From NCBI RefSeq assembly GCF_029962485.1, contig NZ_CP073638.1:1798001-1862000 (forward strand): DNA of 64,000 bases, given 5' to 3'. How positions within the stretch are numbered: position 1 is the first letter of the stretch; each line of letters opens with the position of its first letter. The DNA comes from Burkholderia cepacia. Lineage in GTDB: Bacteria > Pseudomonadota > Gammaproteobacteria > Burkholderiales > Burkholderiaceae. Below, piece by piece: positions 8,146 to 17,163 of the stretch. Position numbers and translations under genes: made by a program. The notes below the pieces were generated by a model, which was given only the letters and a program-made list of their open reading frames with translations, did not search any database and was not told the DNA's origin.

Positions 8146-9195
8146 ATGACATACAATCCGCACTTATTGATCGAACGTCCGAATCTCGATATGTCCGAAC
8201 CGCTTCTGCCCCCGATTCCCGATGTGCACGACCTCGTCAGCGAGCTTCTGCTGGGGATGCGACTGAGCGGCGTGCAGTACCGCCGGATCCAGGTCGCGCG
8301 GCCGTTCGGGCTGAATTTCGGCCATGTGACGGGCCGCGCGCAGTTCCATTTCGTCGTGCGCGGGCCCGTGCTGCTGCGCGATGCGTCGGGCGACACGATG
8401 CGGCTCGAGGCCGGCGACGCGATCCTGCTGCCGCACGGCCGCGTGCACGCGCTGGTGTCCGACGCGGATGCGCCGTGCCGCGAGCTCAACGGCTTCGAGG
8501 TCGCGAAGATCTGCGATACGGTCGCGTCGGTGGCGTCGGCCGGCGCGTCGCCGGCCGGTTGCGCGACGACCGAACCGGGCGCCGGCGATGCGTTGATCTT
8601 CAGCGCGTGCATGGAGCTCGATCTCGGCGGCATGCAGCCGCTGGTCGGCACGATGCCCGAGTTCATGCACGTCGGCACGCTGCTCGCGCGCTACCCGGAA
8701 ATCCGCCCGATGCTCGACGCGATGGAACGCGAAGCGTGCACGGCGCGCGCGGGCTTCGCGGGCATCCTCGCGCGGCTCGCGGATGTGGTCGCGGCGTTCA
8801 TCGTGCGCGGCTGGGTCGAGTGCGGATGCGGTGACGCGACAGGCTGGGTGCAGGCGCTGCGCGAGCCGAAGCTCGGCCGCGCGATCGTCGCGCTGCATCG
8901 CGACCCGGGGCGCAACTGGAGCGTCGCGGATCTCGCGACCGAAGCGGGCGTGTCGCGCTCGGTGTTCGCCGAACGGTTTCTCGCGGCCACCGGGATGACG
9001 CCCGTGCGCTACCTGACCGATCTGCGGATGCGGCTCGCCGCGCAGTGGATTGCACGCGACCACGAGACGATCGAAGCCGTCGCGTACCGGCTCGGCTACG
9101 GTTCGCTGGCCGCGTTCAGCCGTGCGTTCAAGCGCGTGGTCGGCAAGCCACCGGGCGCGGTGCGCGCGGATGGCGAGGTGCGTGTCGAAGCGTAG
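8146..9195 (+). CDS. AraC-family transcriptional regulator
   Basis: A 349-aa regulator with an N-terminal cupin ligand domain (about 25-130; FHFVVRGPVLL, LEAGDAILLPHGRVHAL) and a C-terminal double helix-turn-helix AraC domain (about 245-340; WSVADLATEAGVSRSVFAERFLAATGMTPVRYL, then AVAYRLGYGSLAAFSRAFKRVVGKPPG). The start at 8146 has AGGAC upstream; a second ATG at 8191 would give a 334-aa protein and matches how many homologues begin, so the true start may be either. It is divergent from the MFS exporter and probably activates it. The ligand is unknown. Confidence 0.92.
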   Translation: MTYNPHLLIERPNLDMSEPLLPPIPDVHDLVSELLLGMRLSGVQYRRIQVARPFGLNFGHVTGRAQFHFVVRGPVLLRDASGDTMRLEAGDAILLPHGRVHALVSDADAPCRELNGFEVAKICDTVASVASAGASPAGCATTEPGAGDALIFSACMELDLGGMQPLVGTMPEFMHVGTLLARYPEIRPMLDAMEREACTARAGFAGILARLADVVAAFIVRGWVECGCGDATGWVQALREPKLGRAIVALHRDPGRNWSVADLATEAGVSRSVFAERFLAATGMTPVRYLTDLRMRLAAQWIARDHETIEAVAYRLGYGSLAAFSRAFKRVVGKPPGAVRADGEVRVEA

Positions 9196-9216
9196 CGGCC
9201 GTCGTCACGTCAGCGC

Positions 9217-9387
9217 TCAACCGCCGCCGGTCGCTTCGAGCTTGTCGACCAGCGCCGTCGCGCACTGCACGGCAAGCGCCGCACACTGCTCCGCATCCAC
9301 GGCTGCGCCGTTCGCAACGACGCCCTGCACGATCCTGCCCAGCAAGTCCTTCGAGAGATCGGCGATCTCGTGATCCCGTTCCGTCAT
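9217..9387 (-). CDS. Small hypothetical protein (56 aa)
   Basis: A short reading frame on the minus strand with an ATG at 9387 and TGA at 9217. It begins MTERDHEIADLSKDLLGRI and ends EATGGG, with two cysteines (residues 35 and 42) and an amphipathic, Ala/Val-rich character predicting two helices. GAGGG lies seven bases before the ATG. It fills the gap between the AraC gene and the transglutaminase-like gene, whose 3' end is 57 bp away. I do not recognise a family; short proteins like this are common next to regulators in Burkholderia. Confidence 0.5.
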   Translation of the reverse strand: MTERDHEIADLSKDLLGRIVQGVVANGAAVDAEQCAALAVQCATALVDKLEATGGG

Positions 9388-9443
9388 GATGGCCCTCCCG
9401 CGCGTCGATCGATGGCGGCGACGCGCTCGATGCTGCTACCCGT

Positions 9444-11363
9444 TCAACGCCCTGTCGCCCTCACGACGATCTGTGCCTGCGTGTCGCGCTCGATACGCTC
9501 GAGCGACGCACGCAGCGCGGTAAATTCGTCGGGCGTACACACCTGGCGGCCGAAATCCGCCTTCATCCGCCGCGTGACCTGCACGACGCGCGCCGCCGCA
9601 TCGAACACGTAATGCGACGTGAAGTCGATAAAGCCGTCGTGCACGGCCGCGTCGACCGGCAGGTCGGTCACGACGACACCGGCCGGCAACGCAATCTGGC
9701 CCGTCTCGTCGAACGTGCCGCCCAGGCAGCCCCAAGGCTGCGTGCGCACGGGCTCGGCCAGCCAGCTCTCGACCTGCGTCGCGATACCGCCCGTGAGGCT
9801 CGACAGCGCGGGCAAGGCGGTCGTGCCATCGGGCCATACGAAATGATCGAGCGTGCCCGCGACCGTCACGTCGAACGGCCCGTCGGTCACGCGCCGGTCG
9901 CTGGTCGACAATTGCGCGCGGCCGCGCAGGCCGCTTTGCCGCAAGCGTTCGGTCGCGAGCTGATCGATGCGGTCGTGCGGCGCGCGACGAAAGAGATTGC
10001 GTTCGAGTTCCGCGGTCCAGCCGCTGTCCTCGACGTACGCATGAAAACGCGCGGCGCCGGGTTGCGCGGCGTCGATCTCGACGCGCGCCACACGGCCACG
10101 CGGCTGCGTGGCCGGCGTCCGCGACAGCACGCCCGTTTCGACCAGCAGCGCCGGGCGATCCATCACGATCGGCGGCAGGTAGCCGAACGCGATGCCGGCC
10201 GTCGTCGTATCCGCGTAAAGCGCGAGATCGGGCAGCCACGTGATCGCGTGATTGATCGCGCCGCCACCGTAACCGGGCACCGACGGCAGCGTGTACACCG
10301 AACCAAGATTGATCAGCACCGGCTCGCTGTGAATGCCGACCGCCGCGAGCAGCGCGCCGAACAGCGCGACATGATCCTTGCAATCGCCGTAGCGGTTGCG
10401 CAGGATGTCCGTCGCGCGATGCGGGGCGGCGGCCGTTTCGCCGAGGAACAGCCCGACGTAGCGCACGTTCGCCTGCACCCAGTCGTACAGGATGCGCGCC
10501 TTGTCGCGCGGATCGGCGGCATCCGCGGTGAGCGCACGCGCCAGCTGCACGACGGCCGGATCACCCGCGCTCGGGTCGACAGCCGCGTTGCGGTAGCGCG
10601 CGGCGAATGCCGCGTAGTCGGGCAGCGTCGAGACGACGAGGCGGTCGCCGTAGGTCGGGTAGCCGACCGCGCCGCTCTCGATGCGGTCGTACGGGCCGTG
10701 CCGATAATCGAATTCGTAGCGCGTGCGGCCGTTCACCGTGACCGGCGGCAGCGCGACGTAGCCGCGCGAATCCGCGTACAACGGCATGTCGGCCGGCACG
10801 TCGAAGATCAGCCGCTGGCTGTCGACGGGCTCGCGCGACGGCTCGACGTAGTAGCCGAAGTAGCCGCGATTGACGGGCTTCGTGCGCGTCTTGCGGAACG
10901 CCACGCGCGTGCTGGACCCGGCTTCGACGCCGGGAAACACGACGGTACGCAACAGCCCGTCCTGAAACGTCGGCGCGCCGGCCGAGCGCGGCTCCTGCAC
11001 GTCGCGAATGCCGTCCGCGCCGACCGGATGCGCGACGCCTTCGCGGTCGATCGTCTCGGCCGCGAGCAGGTCGACCTGCTCGAGATTCTTGTCGAACCAC
11101 ACGTAGCGCTGCGCGACCGCGTCGATACCGTTCGCGTTGTTCGCGCGCAGCGTCGAATCGTCGTGCTCGTCGAGCGAGCCGTCGTGCTGGATCACGAATT
11201 CGTGGACGTCGCTGACGAGCGTGACGGGCGCTTCGTCGGCAACATCGTTTGCGCCGTCCGCCGCCGGGCCCGCGCCCGTCGTCGCATCGACGGCGTTCGA
11301 CGCACCGAACGCAGCAGCGCATGCCAGCATCCAGCCGGCCAGACCGACAGAAAAGCGCACCAC
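9444..11363 (-). CDS. Exported DUF3857 / transglutaminase-like protein
   Basis: A 639-aa protein with a signal peptide (hydrophobic segment 4-20, ending AFGASNA), a DUF3857 domain (about 45-230; VWFDKNLEQVD, FPGVEAGS) and a transglutaminase-like core (about 275-400). The catalytic triad is visible: Cys328 in YGDCKDHVALF, His372 in INHAITW and Asp385 in LYADTT. A C-terminal beta-rich region follows. Such proteins are periplasmic or outer-membrane associated and act as cysteine proteases or amidases of unknown substrate. It is monocistronic and divergent from a small membrane-protein gene at 11583. Confidence 0.88.
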   Translation of the reverse strand: MVRFSVGLAGWMLACAAAFGASNAVDATTGAGPAADGANDVADEAPVTLVSDVHEFVIQHDGSLDEHDDSTLRANNANGIDAVAQRYVWFDKNLEQVDLLAAETIDREGVAHPVGADGIRDVQEPRSAGAPTFQDGLLRTVVFPGVEAGSSTRVAFRKTRTKPVNRGYFGYYVEPSREPVDSQRLIFDVPADMPLYADSRGYVALPPVTVNGRTRYEFDYRHGPYDRIESGAVGYPTYGDRLVVSTLPDYAAFAARYRNAAVDPSAGDPAVVQLARALTADAADPRDKARILYDWVQANVRYVGLFLGETAAAPHRATDILRNRYGDCKDHVALFGALLAAVGIHSEPVLINLGSVYTLPSVPGYGGGAINHAITWLPDLALYADTTTAGIAFGYLPPIVMDRPALLVETGVLSRTPATQPRGRVARVEIDAAQPGAARFHAYVEDSGWTAELERNLFRRAPHDRIDQLATERLRQSGLRGRAQLSTSDRRVTDGPFDVTVAGTLDHFVWPDGTTALPALSSLTGGIATQVESWLAEPVRTQPWGCLGGTFDETGQIALPAGVVVTDLPVDAAVHDGFIDFTSHYVFDAAARVVQVTRRMKADFGRQVCTPDEFTALRASLERIERDTQAQIVVRATGR

Positions 11364-11582
11364 ATCGCACCTCGTCGCGGTTCACGGAAAGCGCGGTTGC
11401 GCAGCGATCAGGGTCAACCGCGCGACACTCGTGCGGCCAGTGTGGGCGACGCATACGCACGCGTCAAGCCGGTGGCCGCCGGCCTAGAATGAGACATGAA
11501 AGCGTCGTCGCGTGCGGCCGCCGGCATACACCCGATCGCCGAACGCTGACGAAGGATCGCACGCCTGCGACCGGGAGGCACC

Positions 11583-11741
11583 ATGGAAAACGGGATCGTG
11601 GAAGTCGTCGTACTGCTGGCGTTTGTCGCGCTCGCCGTGCTGTTCTTCGTCAAGCGTCCGGGGCGCGACCGGCTGCGGGCCAAATTCCGTCATCCGCCGC
11701 TGCGGCGGCCTCACCGCCCGCATCGGCATCATCAGCCCTGA
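11583..11741 (+). CDS. Small membrane protein with His-rich tail (52 aa)
   Basis: A 52-residue reading frame. GGGAGG lies a few bases before the ATG at 11583. Residues 6-23 (VEVVVLLAFVALAVLFFV) form one transmembrane helix, followed by a basic segment KRPGRDRLRAK and a tail HPPLRRPHRPHRHHQP with six histidines in the last sixteen residues. The tail could bind metal, or simply be a positively charged membrane-surface anchor. It is not related to anything I know. It is flanked by the divergent transglutaminase-like gene and the convergent APC permease. Confidence 0.55.
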   Translation: MENGIVEVVVLLAFVALAVLFFVKRPGRDRLRAKFRHPPLRRPHRPHRHHQP

Positions 11742-11809
11742 CGGCTGCGACCGGCAGTCGCCCACGCGCTTGCCGCACCACGTCAAGCGAGCGTGTGCGT
11801 GCCGCGATG

Positions 11810-13780
11810 CTACCCGACATTCATCGGCAGCAACACCATCTGCTTGCCCTCGACATGCAGCCGCGCCTGCAATTCGACCGGCGTCTGATTGTGCAGCCAC
11901 GCGGTCAGGAAATTCACGCGCCGGAAGATCAGCTTGCTCGCGAAGCACACCGCGTTCGGATAGTCATCGAGCGTCGACGACGCGAGGTTCATGAATTCGA
12001 CGACGGGGTTCGTGCCGAATGCGATCCGGTAGTCGGCCGCGATGCCGTTGCGGCGGCAGTGCGCGACATAGTAGTCGAGCGATTCGGTGATCGCGCGGCG
12101 TAGCCGTTCGAGATGTTCGTGCCCGTCGTACGCCTTCGCATCGACTTCGCCGACCGCGAGGAAAATCACGTTGCGGAAGTGGCCGGGAAACAGTCGGTTG
12201 ACCCACAGCAGCGCGTGCATGCTCGCGCCGCGATGCTTGCCGACCAGCAGCACGGCGGTCGGCTGCGACGGGTCGGGCTTGCCCGGCGCGGTGGCCTCGT
12301 CCACTTCGGGCGGCTTCCCGGAAAACAGCGCGTCCTCCTTCGCAAGCTGCGTGCGCGTATCCGCATAGTGGCGGTTGATCATGAAGCACAGCGCGATCAC
12401 CGCACTCGTCACGAGCACCGTGAGCCAGCCGCCCGCCGTGAACTTCTCGATCAGCGTGATGACGAGCACCGTCGCCGTCACGCTCAGCCCGAGCGCGGAA
12501 AGAAAGAAATGCTTGAACCAGCCACGCTCGCTGCGGCGGCGCCACCAGTACGTGCACAGCCCGAGCAGCGACATGCTGAACGTGAGGAACACGTTGATGC
12601 TGTACAGCACGACGAGCACATCGACGTTGCCGTGCGTCCAAAGCAGGATCAGCAGGCTCGACAGGCCGACGACGATGATGCCGTTCTGCCGCACGAGGCG
12701 TGTCGACAGGTCGCGGAAATGGCGCGGCACCCACGAATCCGACGCCATGTTCGACAGCACGGCGGGGCCGTCGAGGAAGCCCGTCTGCGCGCCGACCAGC
12801 AACAGCCCGGCCTCGAACGCGAGCACGGCCGCGAGCAGCGCATGGCGCGCGAACGCCGAGCCGAGCCCGAGATGATCGATCACGCTGCCGAACACGACCG
12901 CGTTGAGCGTCTCGCCTTCGACGGGCCGCGCGTGCCACAGCATGTACAGCAGGATGATGCCGCCGGCCGTGAACGCGAGCGACGTCGACATGTACCACAT
13001 CGTCACCTTGCCGTTCGGCACGCGCGGATCGGCGAGCATGTTCACGTTGTTCGATACGGCCTCGAGGCCGGTATAGGTGCCGCCGCCCAGCGAGAACGCG
13101 CGCATCAGCAACGCGAGCATCACGAACACGCCGACGGACTGCGACATGCCGTGCGCCTCGCGCACGGCGTCGGGCACGATCATCGCGAGGTTGCTGCCGT
13201 GCGCGGCGACGCCATACACGATCAGCCCGAAATGCAGCACGACGAAGCCGATGAAGATCGGCAGCATCACCATGATCGATTCGCGCATCCCGCGGAAGTT
13301 GAGCCCGGTCATCAGCAGGATCAGCACGATCTCGGTCGTGAGCTTGAACGCCTGCGCACTGACCGGCAGCAGGCTGAAGAACGCGTCGACGCCGCTCGCG
13401 AGCGACGTCGCGACGGTCAGCACGTAGTCGACCAGCAGCGCGGCGCCCGATACCAGCCCCGGCTTCGACCCGAGCAGCGACGTCGCGACGCGATAGCCGC
13501 CGCCGCCCGTCGGGAACAGCTCGATCACCTGGTTGTAGCCGAGCGCGATGATGAAGACGGTCGCCGCGGTTGCAAGCGCGAGGAACAGCGCGAGCGGCGT
13601 GTGGTGCGCGAGCGCGAGGAACGCCTCTTCCGGGCCGTAGCACGACGATGACAGCCCGTCGGCGCCGAGCCCGACCCAGGCCAGCAGCGGCGTCACGGCG
13701 ATCGCATGCCGCGTGCGCGGATCGAGCGGGTCCAGCGGTTTTCCGACCAGCAGCTGCCACACCTTCTGGAATGCGGTCAT
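11810..13780 (-). CDS. APC-superfamily permease, KimA-like
   Basis: A 656-aa integral membrane protein. The first 450 residues hold about twelve hydrophobic segments; the start (GKPLDPLDPRTRHAI, then GADGLSSSCYGPEEAFLAL) resembles the KimA/YdaO potassium transporters and related amino-acid permeases of the APC superfamily. The last 170 residues form a soluble cytoplasmic domain (PTAVLLVGKHRGASMHALLWVNRLF), again as in KimA. The ATG at 13780 follows GGGAGGGG and gives the family's usual length. Substrate: K+ or an amino acid; the sequence alone does not decide. A 467-bp gap lies upstream, so it has its own control region. Confidence 0.82.
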   Translation of the reverse strand: MTAFQKVWQLLVGKPLDPLDPRTRHAIAVTPLLAWVGLGADGLSSSCYGPEEAFLALAHHTPLALFLALATAATVFIIALGYNQVIELFPTGGGGYRVATSLLGSKPGLVSGAALLVDYVLTVATSLASGVDAFFSLLPVSAQAFKLTTEIVLILLMTGLNFRGMRESIMVMLPIFIGFVVLHFGLIVYGVAAHGSNLAMIVPDAVREAHGMSQSVGVFVMLALLMRAFSLGGGTYTGLEAVSNNVNMLADPRVPNGKVTMWYMSTSLAFTAGGIILLYMLWHARPVEGETLNAVVFGSVIDHLGLGSAFARHALLAAVLAFEAGLLLVGAQTGFLDGPAVLSNMASDSWVPRHFRDLSTRLVRQNGIIVVGLSSLLILLWTHGNVDVLVVLYSINVFLTFSMSLLGLCTYWWRRRSERGWFKHFFLSALGLSVTATVLVITLIEKFTAGGWLTVLVTSAVIALCFMINRHYADTRTQLAKEDALFSGKPPEVDEATAPGKPDPSQPTAVLLVGKHRGASMHALLWVNRLFPGHFRNVIFLAVGEVDAKAYDGHEHLERLRRAITESLDYYVAHCRRNGIAADYRIAFGTNPVVEFMNLASSTLDDYPNAVCFASKLIFRRVNFLTAWLHNQTPVELQARLHVEGKQMVLLPMNVG

Positions 13781-14247
13781 GGTCCCCTCCCGGAACGCCG
13801 GGTGCCACGCGCGGCGTGATCCTTTAAAGCTAATCGACGCACGCGCGCGGCGCCAGTCCGCACATTCCATAGGCCCCGACTGGCGGCCTGACGCCGCTTT
13901 CAGCGTGTAAGCGCACGGCGCCGGCGGTCGTGCACTGGAACGGCCGTTTGAACACGTGTGCGCGAGCCGGCGAACCCGCCGCCGGCCGCGCTTCCCGCCC
14001 GTACCAGCCGCGTTGGGCCCGCCGGCCGCGGCCTCCCGATCCCCGTCCGTCCGCCCGCCGCCTCCCGTCCCGCCCGCCTGAACGCAATCGCTGCCCGCGT
14101 CCCGGTCGTGCGTTGTTCCCCGCAGTTCGTCTTTTGTGCGCGCGCAACAATGGCGATGCCTCGCGCCCGGCGCCCTGCGGGCAACCCATTTCCCGCATGG
14201 CACCGGGCGCGGCGGTCTTCAAAAACCACATCTCACGAGGACATACC
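13781..14247. other. 467-bp intergenic region between APC permease and rpfF
   Basis: This stretch carries the divergent promoters of the permease and of rpfF. The reading frames across it lack the codon pattern of the flanks and have no supporting homology. I see no clear riboswitch or tRNA. An AGGAC ribosome-binding sequence lies just before the rpfF start. The BDSF synthase promoter should lie in the right-hand part. Confidence 0.5.
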
Positions 14248-15111
14248 ATGCAACTCCAATCCCATCCGGCGTGCCGCCCGTTTTACGAAGCCGGCGAACT
14301 GTCGCAACTGACTGCCTTTTACGAAGAAGGCCGTAATGTCATGTGGATGATGCTGCGATCGGAGCCGCGGCCGTGCTTTAACCAACAACTCGTTACCGAC
14401 ATCATCCATCTCGCGCGCGTCGCGCGCGACTCGGGCCTCACGTTCGACTTCTGGGTGACGGGCTCGCTCGTCCCCGAGCTGTTCAACGTCGGCGGCGACC
14501 TGAGCTTCTTCGTCGACGCGATCCGCAGCGGCCGGCGCGACCAGCTGATGGCCTACGCGCGCTCGTGCATCGACGGCGTGTACGAGATCTACACGGGCTT
14601 CGGCACCGGGGCGATCTCGATCGCGATGGTCGAGGGAAGCGCGCTCGGCGGCGGCTTCGAGGCCGCGCTCGCGCATCACTACGTGCTTGCGCAGAAGGGC
14701 GTGAAGCTCGGGTTTCCGGAGATCGCGTTCAACCTGTTCCCGGGCATGGGCGGCTATTCACTCGTCGCGCGCAAGGCCGATCGGGGCCTCGCGGAGCAAC
14801 TGATCGCGACCGGTGAAGCGCATGCATCCGAGTGGTACGAGGATCGCGGCCTGATCGACCAGACGTTCGATGCGGGCGACGCGTATCTCGCGACGCGCAC
14901 CTTCATCGACGTGACGAAGCCGAAGCTGAACGGCGTGCGCGCGATGCTGCGCGCCCGCGAGCGGGTGTTCCAGCTATCGCGCTCCGAGCTGATGGACATC
15001 ACCGAAGCATGGGTGCATGCGGCGTTCACGATCGAGCCGAAGGACCTCGCGTACATGGAACGCCTGGTGATGCTGCAGAACCGGCGCGTGTCGAAGCTGC
15101 GCACGGTGTAA
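14248..15111 (+). CDS. rpfF: BDSF (cis-2-dodecenoic acid) synthase RpfF
   Basis: A 287-aa crotonase-superfamily enzyme, the Burkholderia form of the DSF synthase RpfF. It makes the diffusible signal cis-2-dodecenoic acid from an acyl-ACP by dehydration and thioester cleavage. The crotonase fold is seen in VEGSALGGGFEAALAHHYVLA and GVKLGFPEIAFNLFPGMGGYSL; Glu138 (GGGFEAA) and Glu158 (GFPEIAF) correspond to the two catalytic glutamates of RpfF. The N-terminal motif (FYEEGRNVMWMMLRSEPRPCF) is specific for RpfF rather than enoyl-CoA hydratase. The ATG at 14248 was chosen over upstream in-frame starts because the family begins here. It is convergent with rpfR, its receptor gene. Confidence 0.95.
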   Translation: MQLQSHPACRPFYEAGELSQLTAFYEEGRNVMWMMLRSEPRPCFNQQLVTDIIHLARVARDSGLTFDFWVTGSLVPELFNVGGDLSFFVDAIRSGRRDQLMAYARSCIDGVYEIYTGFGTGAISIAMVEGSALGGGFEAALAHHYVLAQKGVKLGFPEIAFNLFPGMGGYSLVARKADRGLAEQLIATGEAHASEWYEDRGLIDQTFDAGDAYLATRTFIDVTKPKLNGVRAMLRARERVFQLSRSELMDITEAWVHAAFTIEPKDLAYMERLVMLQNRRVSKLRTV

Positions 15112-15118
15112 TGCGACG

Positions 15119-15147
15119 GGCGCCGCCGCTTGCGGGCGGCGCCTTTT
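15119..15147. terminator. Terminator between rpfF and rpfR
   Basis: A perfect 9-bp stem, GGCGCCGCC and GGCGGCGCC, with a 7-nt loop, followed by TTTT. It sits in the 48-bp gap between the convergent genes, eight bases after the rpfF stop codon, and reads best as the rpfF terminator. Confidence 0.85.
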
Positions 15148-15159
15148 CATGAACGAGGC

Positions 15160-17163
15160 TCAGGCGATCAGCCTGAGCTTCCTCGTCTCCGCGAGCCACG
15201 CCTCGAACGCCTGCGCCGGCATCGGCCGCGCGTAGTAGTAGCCCTGCGCGTGATCGACGTCGAGCTGCTTGAGGAAATCGGCTTCCGCATGGGTTTCGAC
15301 GCCTTCGGCGACCACCGCGAAATTCAGCGCCTTCGCGAGCGACACGACCGAGCGCACCAGCGCCTGCGAGCGCGGGTTGCGGTCGATGCCCGTGATGAAG
15401 GTGCGGTCGAGCTTGATTGCGTCGAGCGGCAGGCGCGACAACTGCGACAGCGATGAATAGCCGGTGCCGAAATCGTCGAGATGGATCTCCGCGCCGAGCT
15501 GGCGGAACTGCCGCATCAACCCGATCGCCGCCTCCTCGTCCTCGATGAAGCAGCTCTCGGTCAGCTCGATGTCGAGCAGGCCGGGCTTCAGCCCCGCGCC
15601 GTCGAGAATCGACGCGAACTGGTGCACGATGTTCATGTCCTGCAACTGCCGCGCGGACAGGTTCACCGCGATCCGGATGCCGAGCCCCTTCGCCTTCCAC
15701 GCGGCGGCCTGCGCGGCCGCGGTGCGCATCACCCAGCGCCCGAGCGGCGCGATCAGCCCCGATTCCTCCGCGAAGCGGATGAACTCGACTGGCGCGACGA
15801 GCCCGCGATCGGGCGACTGCCAGCGGATCAGCGCCTCGACGCCGTTCACGTCGCCCGTCGCGATATCGACGACCGGCTGGTAGTGCAGCACGAACTGCTC
15901 TTCCTCGAGCGCCTTGCGCAGGTTCGTGTCGAGCCACATGTACTTCGCGACCTTCTGGTTCATCTCCAGCGAGAACACGCGGTACGTATGCTTGCCTTCT
16001 TCCTTCGCGACGTACATCGCGGTGTCGGCGCTGCGGATCAACGTCTCGAGCGAATCGCCGTGCTGCGGATGCATCGCGATGCCGATCGAGCAGCTCGTGT
16101 AGACCTCCATCAGCCCGAGGTGGATCGGCGTGCGCAGCCGCTCGAGGATGATCTGCGCGGTCGCTTCGAGCAGCGGCCGCGTGCCATGCTCGAACAGCAC
16201 GAGGAACTCGTCGCCGCCGAGCCGCGCGAGCGTCGCGCCGGACGGCAGGCAGCCGCTGATGATCGACGACACATCCTGCAGCAGGCGGTCGCCGGTGATG
16301 TGCCCGTAGTGATCGTTGACGCGCTTGAAGTTGTCGAGGTCGAGGAACAGGATGCCGACCTGGCCGCGCGTGTCGGGGCTCTCCGCGTCGATCGCCGCGC
16401 GGATCCGCTCGCTGATCGCATGGCGGTTCGGCAGCCCGGTGAGCACGTCGGTGTTCGCGAGTTCGGTGAGCCGATGCTGCGCGTTGCGCTCCTCGGTGAT
16501 GTCGATGCCCGAGCAGATCAGGAACTGCTCTTCGATGCCGCTGCCGCTCTGCACGAACTTGTTGCGGAACTGGAACAGGCGCGGCCCGTTGACCGTGTTG
16601 ATGTAGCGCTCGACCGCGTACGACTGGTTGCTCGCGAAAAAGCCCGTGATGTTGGTGCGCGACTGCGCGCCCTGCTCGGGGCTCATGAACAGCTCGAACG
16701 CGCTGCGGCCGATCACGTCGACCTCGCGCTTGCCCGTCACTTCCTCGCACAGGCGGTTGAAGCGCTGCACCATCCCGTTGCGGTCGAGGATCACGACGAG
16801 TGAATTCACTTCGGACACGACCTGCTCGGCAAACGCGAGCCCGTGCGCGAGATCGCCCGCGACGGACACCGTATCGGAATAGGCCGAGGCCGTGCCGGCC
16901 CAGTCGGTCGTGTTGAGCTTCTTGCCGACGAGATGGAGGCTGATCGGATTGCCGAACAGCGCGATGTCGAGCACGAGGTGCGACGTGACGCCCGTCAGCG
17001 CCCGGATGCGCGCGGCCTGCTCGCCCGTCAATGCAACGGCGACGTTGGTCAGGCCGCGCACGGCGGCCAGCTCGAGCGCATTGCTGTCGCTGCCGAGACG
17101 CCAGCAGGGGCTGCGCGTACCGACATGCGCCTCGAGCACCGCGCTATCGTTTTCGTCATCCAT
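15160..17163 (-). CDS. rpfR: BDSF receptor and c-di-GMP enzyme RpfR (PAS-GGDEF-EAL)
   Basis: A 667-aa cytoplasmic signalling protein. Order of domains: N-terminal RpfF-interaction region (about 1-95), PAS domain that binds BDSF (about 110-225), GGDEF domain (about 235-395, intact GGDEF at 316-320) and EAL domain (about 410-660, EAL at 443-445, with DDFGTGYSS and ELTES metal-binding regions). In Burkholderia, BDSF binding to the PAS domain stimulates the phosphodiesterase activity and lowers c-di-GMP, controlling motility, biofilm and virulence; the N-terminal domain binds RpfF and restrains it. The intact GGDEF motif means it may also synthesise c-di-GMP. It is convergent with rpfF. Confidence 0.95.
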   Translation of the reverse strand: MDDENDSAVLEAHVGTRSPCWRLGSDSNALELAAVRGLTNVAVALTGEQAARIRALTGVTSHLVLDIALFGNPISLHLVGKKLNTTDWAGTASAYSDTVSVAGDLAHGLAFAEQVVSEVNSLVVILDRNGMVQRFNRLCEEVTGKREVDVIGRSAFELFMSPEQGAQSRTNITGFFASNQSYAVERYINTVNGPRLFQFRNKFVQSGSGIEEQFLICSGIDITEERNAQHRLTELANTDVLTGLPNRHAISERIRAAIDAESPDTRGQVGILFLDLDNFKRVNDHYGHITGDRLLQDVSSIISGCLPSGATLARLGGDEFLVLFEHGTRPLLEATAQIILERLRTPIHLGLMEVYTSCSIGIAMHPQHGDSLETLIRSADTAMYVAKEEGKHTYRVFSLEMNQKVAKYMWLDTNLRKALEEEQFVLHYQPVVDIATGDVNGVEALIRWQSPDRGLVAPVEFIRFAEESGLIAPLGRWVMRTAAAQAAAWKAKGLGIRIAVNLSARQLQDMNIVHQFASILDGAGLKPGLLDIELTESCFIEDEEAAIGLMRQFRQLGAEIHLDDFGTGYSSLSQLSRLPLDAIKLDRTFITGIDRNPRSQALVRSVVSLAKALNFAVVAEGVETHAEADFLKQLDVDHAQGYYYARPMPAQAFEAWLAETRKLRLIA

